A stretch of 13,478 nt of DNA from an uncultured bacterium (lineage in GTDB: Bacteria; Verrucomicrobiota; Kiritimatiellia; CAIKKV01). This document shows positions 6,782 to 13,478 of this stretch, in pieces. Numbering within the stretch: position 1 is the first letter of the stretch; each line of letters begins with the position of its first letter. The DNA is taken from the NCBI GenBank assembly GCA_903828035.1, contig CAIKKV010000196.1, positions 1 to 13,478 on the forward strand. Reading direction: 5' to 3'. The translations under genes were made by a program, and so were the position numbers. Under the pieces are notes generated by a model. It was not told the origin of the DNA and did no database searches. It saw only the letters and a program-made list of their open reading frames with translations.

Positions 6782-7789
6782 TTAGGCTGTCGGAGGATGC
6801 TGCCGCACCAGGCGGCGCACAAAATCACTCAGCTTCTTGCGCTTTTTCAGGCTTCCCGCGTCCGTGCCGGTATATTGCAGCATGAGGAAGGTGAACCAGG
6901 CCACGGCGCCCAGGCCCAGGACGAACAGGAAATAGGCCATCCCCCAGTGCATGTTCTTCGTCCACTGGGAGTACTCCGACATGCCGCCGATGCCGGCGAT
7001 GATGTTCAGCGGCATGAAGACGACGCTGATGATCGTGAGCCGCTTGATCAGCACGTTCAGGTTGTTGTTCACGATCGAGGCGCGCGCATCCATCATGCCC
7101 GACAAAATGTTGGAGTAGATCTCGGCCTGCTTATAGCACTGGTTGTTCTCGATCATCAGGTCGTCCAGGCTCTCGATCTGCTCCGTCGTGAAGCCGCTCC
7201 GCGCTCCCGAGACCTTCAGCTTCTCGATCAGCGTCCCGTTGGAGTGGATGGCGTTCAGGTAATAGACCAGGCTCTTCTCCAGGGCGAACAGGTGGAGCAG
7301 CAGCTTGTTTTCCATGGCCTCGCTGATCCGGCCTTCAATCTCGTCGGTCAGCTGGTTGACGATGCGCAGATGCTCCAGGAAATGGAAGATCGCCCGGTAC
7401 AGGATGCGCAGGAAGACATCGGCCGGGCTGTGCATCCGCATGAACGCGCGGCCCTTGTCGACCACGATCGCATCCTCGGCCAGCACCACGATCAGCTTGT
7501 CCTTGAACAGGAAGAGGCCGATCGACGACACCTTGAACAGGAAGTTGTCCTTGGCGGAGTAGTGCTTCGGCCGCTTCATGATCGCGGCGATGTGCTCCGG
7601 CTCGATCTCCAGGCGGGACAGCTCGTCGGGGTCCATCGAGGAGGCCAGGGTGTGCTCGTCGATCTTCAGCCGGTCCACGAGGTCGCGCCGCTCGACCTCG
7701 TCGGGCTCCACGTAAATCAACACGGAAGCCTGCTCGGGCGGAGCGTCCTGCAGCTGTCCGTCCACGACCTTGTAGGTATATTTCAGCAT
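6782..7789 (-). CDS. corA: CorA-family Mg2+/divalent metal transporter, GMS variant
   Basis: 335-aa predicted pentameric inner-membrane channel for Mg2+ or another divalent metal. A large cytosolic N-terminal domain (about 1-245, with long helices from about 120) precedes two membrane helices (about 251-270 and 284-305) and a basic tail. The signature at the end of TM1, normally YGMN, reads GGMS here (268-271), followed by EYSQW. This departs from the selectivity-filter Asn of classical CorA, so selectivity may differ. The position, helix pair and tail still place it in the superfamily. Start: ATG 7789 has AGGGGA (7795-7800) five bases upstream; the GTG seven codons earlier overlaps that site and is less likely. 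A canonical promoter lies upstream. It is divergent from the efflux operon and convergent with parC; no functional link to either is evident. Confidence 0.88.
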   Translation of the reverse strand: MLKYTYKVVDGQLQDAPPEQASVLIYVEPDEVERRDLVDRLKIDEHTLASSMDPDELSRLEIEPEHIAAIMKRPKHYSAKDNFLFKVSSIGLFLFKDKLIVVLAEDAIVVDKGRAFMRMHSPADVFLRILYRAIFHFLEHLRIVNQLTDEIEGRISEAMENKLLLHLFALEKSLVYYLNAIHSNGTLIEKLKVSGARSGFTTEQIESLDDLMIENNQCYKQAEIYSNILSGMMDARASIVNNNLNVLIKRLTIISVVFMPLNIIAGIGGMSEYSQWTKNMHWGMAYFLFVLGLGAVAWFTFLMLQYTGTDAGSLKKRKKLSDFVRRLVRQHPPTA

Positions 7790-7794
7790 GCGTT

Positions 7795-7800
7795 TCCCCT
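7795..7800 (-). promoter_or_regulatory. Shine-Dalgarno deciding the corA start
   Basis: AGGGGA on the minus strand, five bases before ATG 7789. It lies inside the N-terminal extension that the upstream GTG (7810) would give, so it favours the shorter protein. Confidence 0.65.
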
Positions 7801-7838
7801 GCTTCACCACCGCGGACGATATGCCCGGACAGCGCTAG

Positions 7839-7867
7839 AAAATGATCCCAAACGGCTCCGCTGTCAA
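7839..7867 (-). promoter_or_regulatory. Candidate corA promoter
   Basis: Read on the minus strand: a perfect consensus -35 TTGACA (7862-7867), a 17-bp spacer and a weak -10 CATTTT (7839-7844, three of six matches). Initiation near 7832 gives a leader of about 43 nt carrying the Shine-Dalgarno. Confidence 0.5.
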
Positions 7868-7880
7868 AGCCTTTTTTCAT

Positions 7881-7892
7881 CCTTTTAAAAGG
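7881..7892. promoter_or_regulatory. Perfect 12-bp palindrome between divergent promoters
   Basis: CCTTTTAAAAGG lies between the corA -35 and the candidate -35 of the efflux operon, so it is well placed as a protein-binding site for either. It could equally be a chance AT-rich palindrome. A looser inverted match, AAAGCCTTTT (7865-7874) against AAAAGGGCCTT (7887-7897), surrounds it. Confidence 0.35.
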
Positions 7893-7895
7893 GCC

Positions 7896-7925
7896 TTGCG
7901 CTCCGGGGGCTTTCGCCGGTAAAAT
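7896..7925 (+). promoter_or_regulatory. Candidate promoter of the efflux operon
   Basis: The -10 TAAAAT (7920-7925) matches consensus at five of six positions. The -35 TTGCGC (7896-7901) keeps only TTG and is spaced 18 bp away. Initiation would fall near 7932, about three bases before the ATG at 7935. That implies a leaderless or near-leaderless mRNA if this promoter is used. Confidence 0.4.
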
Positions 7926-7934
7926 AGATGGTTC

Positions 7935-9635
7935 ATGAGACCTTTTTCCGCCATTTCGGGCCTCTTCCTCCTGGCCCTCGCCGTCCCCCTGGCCGGGTGC
8001 CGCAGCCCCGCCCGATACGTCGCGCAAGCCGACCAGGCGGCGGCCGGCCGGATTGCGGCGGGGCAGGCGAAGGCCCTGGGCAAGGCCGAAGCGTTCACCA
8101 TCGAAAAGCCGTCCGACACGCTGCGCCGGCGGCTGATGGCCGATCAGCGGCTGCTGGCCCTGCAGCCGCCCGCCGCGGCCACCAACCGCCCGCCCCTTCC
8201 GGACCCCCTCGTCCTCACGCTGAACGAGGCGCTCCAGCTCGGCGCCGCCCAGAGCCGCGACTACCAGCGAAGCAAGGAGAGCGTGTTCCGCTCCGCGCTC
8301 TCCCTCGACCTCGAGGCCGACGCCTTCCGCAACTCCTTCGCCGGCGCCCTCGGCGTCCTGTTCGGCTCCGACCGGAGCAGCGGCGCGGAGTCTCGCAAAA
8401 TCACCTCCGACGGCGGCGCGGGCGTCACGCGCAAGCTCCAGGCCGGCGCCACCCTCACCGCCCGGCTGGCCTTCGACCTGACCAAGCTGCTCACGGCCGA
8501 CAAGGACTCCTCGTTCGGCCTCGCGGCGGACGCCTCCGTCACGCTCCCCCTGATGCGGGGCGCCGGCCGCGCCATCGCCACCGAGCCCCTGACGCAGGCC
8601 GAGCGGAACCTGGTCTATGCCCTCCGCCGCTTCGAGCTCTTCAAGCAGGCGTTCGCCGTAAAGCTGGCCGACGACTACCTCTCCGTCCTCCAGCAGCGGC
8701 AGTCCATGCATGACGCCACCTCCAACCTCGATCGCGTCCGCGACGCCTTTGAGCGGGCGCGCCAGCTGGCCGACGCCGGCCGCCTGCCCGGCATCCAGGT
8801 GGACCAGGCGCGCCAGGACGTGCTGCGCGCCGAAAACCGGCTCAACGCCGGGCGCCAGTCCTACGAGCGCCAGCTCGACTCGTTCAAGGTCTCGCTCGGC
8901 CTGCCCGCGGACGGCCGGGTGGTCCTGGTCGAGGAGGAGCTGGCCCGGCTTGCCGACGGCGAGGCGGCGCCGACAAACGCGGCCCCCATTGCGGAGGCCA
9001 AGGCCCTCGCCATGGCTTTCACGAACAGGCTGGATCTGCGCACGGTGGCCGACGCGGTGGCCGATGCCGAGCGGAACGTCACGATCGCCGCCGACGCCCT
9101 CCGCGCCGGGCTGACCCTCAAGGCGAACGCCTCCACGCGCGACAGCACCGCGGACCTCACCTCGGACGCGATTTCGGGACTCTCCCTGACCGCCAACCGG
9201 AGCCGCTACGACGTGGGCCTGGGTTATGACGCCCCCTGGCACCGGACGGCCGAGCGGAACGCCTATCGCAACAGCCTGATCGTGCTGGACGAGGCCCGCC
9301 GCAACCTGGAGGAGATGGAAGACCAGATCAAGCTCGAGATCCGCGAGGGGCTGCGCAACCTGGCCGTGGCCGGGGAAACCTGCCGCATCCAGGCGCAAGC
9401 CGTCGCCCTCGCCCGCGCCCGCGTCACCAGCACCCAGATTTACCTCCAGGCGGGCCGCGCCGAAATCCGCGACGTCCTGGAGGCCCAGGACTCGCTCATC
9501 TCCGCCCAGGATGCGCTCACCGGAGCCATCGTTTCGAGGCGCCTGGCGGAGCTTAATCTCCAACGGAGCCTTGGCGTGCTCCAGGTGAACCCGGAAGGAT
9601 TGTGGCGTGAATACGATTACGCATCTGCTCAATAA
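7935..9635 (+). CDS. TolC-like outer membrane efflux lipoprotein
   Basis: 566-aa outer-membrane factor that should form the exit duct of the tripartite exporter encoded by the next three genes. The N-terminus is a lipoprotein signal: RP, a hydrophobic core (about 7-19) and the lipobox LAGC with Cys22 as the acylation site. The rest shows the two-repeat outer-membrane-efflux pattern: long Ala/Arg/Glu-rich helices with heptad character, broken by strand segments such as SVTLPLMRGAGR and, late in the protein, an EIREGLRNLAVAGE helix followed by AEIRDVLEAQDSLI, typical of the family. Length is somewhat above E. coli TolC. Start: ATG 7935 gives the correct signal peptide but has no Shine-Dalgarno and lies almost at the predicted transcript start. 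The 3' end overlaps the adaptor gene by 29 nt. Substrate unknown. Confidence 0.88.
   Translation: MRPFSAISGLFLLALAVPLAGCRSPARYVAQADQAAAGRIAAGQAKALGKAEAFTIEKPSDTLRRRLMADQRLLALQPPAAATNRPPLPDPLVLTLNEALQLGAAQSRDYQRSKESVFRSALSLDLEADAFRNSFAGALGVLFGSDRSSGAESRKITSDGGAGVTRKLQAGATLTARLAFDLTKLLTADKDSSFGLAADASVTLPLMRGAGRAIATEPLTQAERNLVYALRRFELFKQAFAVKLADDYLSVLQQRQSMHDATSNLDRVRDAFERARQLADAGRLPGIQVDQARQDVLRAENRLNAGRQSYERQLDSFKVSLGLPADGRVVLVEEELARLADGEAAPTNAAPIAEAKALAMAFTNRLDLRTVADAVADAERNVTIAADALRAGLTLKANASTRDSTADLTSDAISGLSLTANRSRYDVGLGYDAPWHRTAERNAYRNSLIVLDEARRNLEEMEDQIKLEIREGLRNLAVAGETCRIQAQAVALARARVTSTQIYLQAGRAEIRDVLEAQDSLISAQDALTGAIVSRRLAELNLQRSLGVLQVNPEGLWREYDYASAQ
9595..9599 (+). promoter_or_regulatory. 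Shine-Dalgarno deciding the adaptor GTG start
   Basis: AAGGA inside the 3' end of the outer-membrane gene, seven bases before GTG 9607. It supports that GTG as the true adaptor start and the 29-nt gene overlap. Confidence 0.65.
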
Positions 9636-11143
9636 ATACCTGGCGACCCGCCGGCGTCGCGCGGCCGCGCTCCTGGCGCTGGCCGCCGTCGTGCTGGTTC
9701 CCGTCCTGATCCACTTCGGCGGGTCCTCCCCGGCGGACACCTCCGAGCCGCTCTTCCCCGTGGCGGAAGGCCCGCTGACCATCAGCGTGATCGAAAGCGG
9801 CTCCATCCAAAGCCGGGAAAAGGTCATCGTCCGCTCCACCGCCGAGGGCCGAAACACGGTCCTTTCGATCGTGCCCGAGGGCCGCACCGTGCAGACCGGC
9901 GACCTGCTCGTTGAGCTGGATTCCAGCGCCATCATGGATAAACAGACCGAGCAGCAGATCAAGGTGGAAAATGGCGGGGCCGCCCTGACCCAGTCGCGCG
10001 AGAAGCTGGAAATGGCGAAAAACCAGGCCCAGGCCGACAACGAGAAGGCCGAGCTGGAGCTGAAGTTCGCGCGGCTGAACCTCGAAAAATATTCGGCCGG
10101 CGAGTATCCCAACGAGCTGCGCCAGGCCGAAGCCGATATCGCCATCGCCAGCGAGGAGCTCCAGCGGGCCGACGACAAGCTGATCTGGTCGCGCAAGCTG
10201 GCCGACTCGGGCTACATCACCCGCTCCGAGCTCCAGGGGGACGAGCTGGCCCGCAAGCGCTCGACGCTCAACCTCGAATTGTCCACCAACAAGCTCGAGC
10301 TGCTTGTCAAATACACCTACGTCGAAGAGCTGGAAAAACGGAAAAGCGACGTCAAGCAGGCCGAGATGGCCCTGGACCGCATACACCGCAAGGGCGCCTC
10401 GGACATCGTCCAGGCCGAGGCCGACCTGAAAGCCAAGGATATCGAAAGCGACCGCCAGAAGGTCGTGCTGTCCAAGCTGGCCGAGCAGATCCAGGCCTGC
10501 CGCATCACGGCTCCCTCCAACGGCATGGTCGTTTACGCCACCAGCCTTTCCGGCCGCCGGTGGAACCAGGAGCCGCTCGGCGTGGGGCAGCAGGTGATTG
10601 AGCGCCAGGAGCTGATCTACCTGCCGGCGGACTCCGCCATGATGGCCGAGATCCGGATCCACGAATCGGCCCTCGCCAAGGTGCGCGAAGGCCTGCCCGT
10701 GCGCATCACCGTGGACGCGCTGCCGGGGCGCGCCTTCTCCGGCACCCTGGGCAAGATCGGCGTGCTGCCCGACGCCAACCGCTCGTGGCTGAATCCGGAC
10801 CTGAAGGTGTACGTCTGCGAGGTCTACTTTTCCGATACCGCGGAGGGCCTCCGGCCCGGCATGAACTGCCAGGCCGAGGTGCTGATCGAGGAATACGACA
10901 AGGCGATTTACGTGCCGATCCAGTGCGTGACCCGGCTCGAGGGCAAAACCGTCGCCTACGTCATGAGCCGCCGCAAGCCGGAGCCGCGCACCGTCGAGGC
11001 CGGCTACGACAACAACCGCATGATCCACATCAAGGCCGGCCTCACGCCGGGCGAGCAGGTCCTGCTGGCCCCGCCCCTGCCCGACAAGGGCAAGGAGGCG
11101 GCGGGCGCGCGGACCGGCGCCGACAAGCCGCGGGGGAAGCGCA

Positions 11144-11151
<8 letters not shown>
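9607..11151 (+). CDS. HlyD/MacA-like periplasmic adaptor
   Basis: 514-aa membrane fusion protein linking the inner-membrane ABC transporter to the outer-membrane duct. A basic cytosolic tip (RRRR, 15-18) and one membrane helix (about 19-37) anchor it. The first half of the lipoyl/barrel-sandwich domain (about 55-110, with [15 protein letters not shown] and [17 protein letters not shown]) leads into a long coiled-coil hairpin (about 112-296). The second lipoyl half ([11 protein letters not shown], 300-310), a beta-barrel region (about 345-430) and a membrane-proximal region follow. The tail is rich in Lys and Gly. It is longer than E. coli MacA (about 370 aa), mainly because of the hairpin. 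Start: GTG with AAGGA seven bases upstream, overlapping the preceding gene by 29 nt. Its 3' end overlaps the ATPase gene by 8 nt. Confidence 0.9.
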
Positions 11152-11836
<685 letters not shown>

Positions 11837-11865
11837 ACACGATCCGCTTCACCCGCCTTTTCAAG

Positions 11866-13098
11866 ATGGGCATCAAGGATTTGATGCTCCACAAGACCCG
11901 CACGCTGCTCACCACGCTGGGCGTCGTGTTCGGCGTTTCCAGCGTGATCGCCATGCTGGCCGTGGGCGAAGGCGCCAGCCGCCAGGCGCTGGCCCAGATC
12001 AACCGCCTGGGCAGCCACAACCTGATCCTGACCTCGCAAAGGGCGGCCGAGGACGCGCAGAACGCCCAGGAAAAAAGCCAGATCGCCATCTACGGCCTTC
12101 TTTACGCCGACGAGGCCCGCATCCGCGATTCGATCCCCTCGGTGGTTCGAACCGTTCCCGCGCGGCTGCTCCGGACCGACGGCTGGTACCGCGACCGGAA
12201 GGTCGAGATGCGCATCGTGGGCACCACGCCCGACTGGTTCGCCCTCGTGGTCCGCCCCCTGATCGCCGGGCGCGTCCTGAACGCCATCGACCAGGGGGAA
12301 TCCGCGCCCGTCTGCGTGCTGACCGAAAAGGGGGCCCGCCGCCTGCTGGCCGGCACCAGCATCCTGGGCGAAACCGTCTACCTGAAGGGCGTCCGCTTCA
12401 CCGTGGTGGGGCTCGTCCGCAACGAAATCTCCAGCACCTCCGTGCAGACGCCGGACCAGGATGTCGACGCCTACGTGCCCCTCAACGTCTGCCTGGAGCG
12501 GTTCGGCGAAATGAGCGTCACCATGGACTCGGGCTCCATGAGCATGGAGCTGGTGGAGCTGCATCAGCTGATTGTGGAAATCCGCGGCACGGAGGAGGTG
12601 GAGTCGGCCGCCAAGGCGGTGACGGCCATGCTCAAGCGGTTCCACAAGCGGGAGGATTACCGGGTCAGCGTGCCGCTCGAGCTGCTGCGGCAGGCCGAGA
12701 GCACGCGCCGCACCTTCAACGTCGTGCTGGGCTCCATCGCGGGCATCAGCCTGCTCGTGGGCGGCATCGGCATCATGAACATCATGCTCGCGTCGGTGAC
12801 GGAGCGGACCCGGGAGATCGGGATCCGCCGGGCCATCGGCGCCAAGCGCAGCCACATCGCCATGCAGTTCCTGGTGGAAACCAGCGTCCTGTCCGGCCTG
12901 GGCGGCCTGATCGGCGTCGCCCTCGGCGTCCTGATCCCGCTCGGCATCACCCAGTTCACGGGCATGCCCACCGTCACCCCCCTGTGGAGCCTCCTGCTCT
13001 CCTTCGGCATCAGCGTGGCCATCGGCATCATCTTCGGCCTCTACCCCGCCATCGCCGCCTCGCGCCTCGACCCCATCGAAGCCCTGCGGCACGAATAA
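11866..13098 (+). CDS. MacB/FtsX-type ABC transporter permease
   Basis: Membrane subunit of the exporter, 410 aa from this ATG. It has the four-helix MacB layout: TM1 (about 12-33), a periplasmic core domain (about 35-280), then TM2 (285-308), TM3 (336-360) and TM4 (372-394). Diagnostic sequences are GGIGIMNIMLASVTERTREI (299-318), RRAIGAKR, and the C-terminal GLYPAIAASRLDPIEALR. This is a mechanotransmission-type permease that works with the adjacent ATPase and the adaptor. The start is uncertain: the ATG has no Shine-Dalgarno and gives an N-terminus shorter than usual. Reading from an in-frame CTG at 11833 adds 11 residues (421 aa), has a strong upstream GAAGGGGGG and would overlap the ATPase stop as CTGA; an in-frame stop at 11818 rules out anything longer. 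It is the last gene of the operon; I see no clear terminator after it. Confidence 0.9.
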   Translation: MGIKDLMLHKTRTLLTTLGVVFGVSSVIAMLAVGEGASRQALAQINRLGSHNLILTSQRAAEDAQNAQEKSQIAIYGLLYADEARIRDSIPSVVRTVPARLLRTDGWYRDRKVEMRIVGTTPDWFALVVRPLIAGRVLNAIDQGESAPVCVLTEKGARRLLAGTSILGETVYLKGVRFTVVGLVRNEISSTSVQTPDQDVDAYVPLNVCLERFGEMSVTMDSGSMSMELVELHQLIVEIRGTEEVESAAKAVTAMLKRFHKREDYRVSVPLELLRQAESTRRTFNVVLGSIAGISLLVGGIGIMNIMLASVTERTREIGIRRAIGAKRSHIAMQFLVETSVLSGLGGLIGVALGVLIPLGITQFTGMPTVTPLWSLLLSFGISVAIGIIFGLYPAIAASRLDPIEALRHE

Positions 13099-13145
13099 CG
13101 ACGACGGTTTGCAGAACAGCCCGTCAAATCAGCCGCGACACCGCC

Positions 13146-13385
13146 TCACGCTTTCTCAATTCTAGACAAGGCGACTTTCACAACCCGTTCAGCAATGGAA
13201 ACGCAACGCTGGGCAATGTCTTCGTCGGGCGTAAAAAAGGGGAGTATGGATCCCAACGGATATTTCGAAGGCAGATAGATGGAGTCCAGCAACTCGGCCT
13301 CATCGTCGCTCAGCATTTCTGGAATGCCACCCTCTTTCAATTCGTCACGCAACCCCTCAATGCTGTGCGTTTTCTTGATCGGCAT
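13146..13385 (-). CDS. Small protein resembling the C-terminal half of a HEPN domain
   Basis: 79-aa soluble acidic protein. Its order of features matches the second half of HEPN-domain proteins: a KTHSIEGLRDEL segment like the usual THDLEELL, an aliphatic helix, YLPSKYP like the usual YIPTRYP, then FTPDEDIAQRCVSIAERVV like the last helix. The first ~50 residues of a normal HEPN domain (its N-terminal helices) are missing. They cannot be recovered upstream in this frame, because a TGA directly precedes the ATG. No Shine-Dalgarno is evident. G+C here is about 50-55%, well below the neighbouring genes. It follows a nucleotidyltransferase-like end, the usual partner in NTase/HEPN pairs. It may be a decayed remnant or a naturally short version. 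Not a confident functional call. Confidence 0.5.
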   Translation of the reverse strand: MPIKKTHSIEGLRDELKEGGIPEMLSDDEAELLDSIYLPSKYPLGSILPFFTPDEDIAQRCVSIAERVVKVALSRIEKA

Positions 13386-13478
13386 TCAGCGTTCAAAAAC
13401 AACCTCGCCGCGATTGATCTCGTTCATCATCGAGCCGCTGGCGCCGCTTCGTATCGGAATAATATCCAAAGGAATCCG
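13386..13478 (-). CDS. 3' end of a minimal nucleotidyltransferase-like gene (partial)
   Basis: Thirty codons and a TGA stop run in from beyond the window edge. The peptide contains IPLDIIPI followed by a glycine/serine loop and ends EINRGEVVFER. The C-terminal part of small nucleotidyltransferases (MNT/MntA-like) has the same shape: a strand carrying the last acidic residue, then a short helix and an aliphatic strand ending just before the stop. The stop abuts the ATG of the HEPN-like gene (TGAATG) in the same frame. Family assignment rests on about 30 residues and on the neighbouring gene, so it is tentative. The catalytic GS motif would lie outside the window. Confidence 0.45.
   Translation of the reverse strand, partial: RIPLDIIPIRSGASGSMMNEINRGEVVFER

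Noticed and set aside
7790..7810. GTG at 7810 as the corA start
   Set aside because: It would add seven residues over the AGGGGA that correctly serves ATG 7789.
7335..10196. Very long open frame (953 codons) antisense to the efflux genes and running into corA
   Set aside because: Low-complexity Gly/Arg/Glu/Ala composition. It crosses two real genes, and its only recognisable stretches are out-of-frame shadows of corA.
9553..11028. 491-codon frame antisense to the adaptor gene
   Set aside because: No motif or credible start. The sense strand is a clear HlyD/MacA family protein with a good Shine-Dalgarno.

Overview
The window is GC-rich chromosomal DNA, about two-thirds G+C through most of its length. 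It fits a Gram-negative bacterium with an outer membrane, because it encodes an outer-membrane efflux lipoprotein and a periplasmic adaptor. The short topoisomerase IV-like B subunit (604 aa), paired with an A subunit whose residues resemble the Bacteroidetes/Chlamydiae type, plus the planctomycete/verrucomicrobial flavour of the efflux proteins, suggest the PVC-Bacteroidetes side of the tree, perhaps Verrucomicrobiota or Kiritimatiellota. That placement is inference, not proof.

Layout, left to right. Positions 1-423 hold no convincing gene but several inverted repeats, including a 20-position near-perfect hairpin (210-253) and what looks like one copy of a dispersed intergenic repeat (about 11-60). 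A patatin-like phospholipase (424-1374, minus) is divergent from a MATE multidrug exporter (1448-2806, plus). Their 73-bp gap carries a perfect CTTCAC/GTGAAG inverted repeat. A good sigma70-like promoter then drives parE-parC (2880-6775), which share an ATGA start/stop overlap. A CorA-family metal transporter with a changed GMN signature (6782-7789, minus) converges on parC. It is divergent from a four-gene efflux operon (7935-13098, plus): TolC-like lipoprotein, HlyD/MacA-like adaptor, MacB/LolD-type ATPase and MacB/FtsX-type permease. The efflux genes overlap or abut throughout.

The last ~340 bases change character, with G+C near 50-55%. They hold, on the minus strand, the end of a small nucleotidyltransferase-like gene followed directly and in the same frame by a 79-codon gene resembling only the C-terminal half of a HEPN-domain protein. 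This looks like an acquired and possibly decayed NTase/HEPN (toxin-antitoxin type) module cut by the window edge.

How the genes work together: the four-gene operon should form one tripartite ABC exporter spanning both membranes, with ATPase and permease as separate polypeptides rather than the fused MacB of E. coli. ParE and ParC form a heterotetrameric type IIA topoisomerase. The remaining genes are independent housekeeping or transport functions. Most of the window is ordinary; the places worth a second look are the left intergenic region, the regulatory gaps, the permease start and the right edge.
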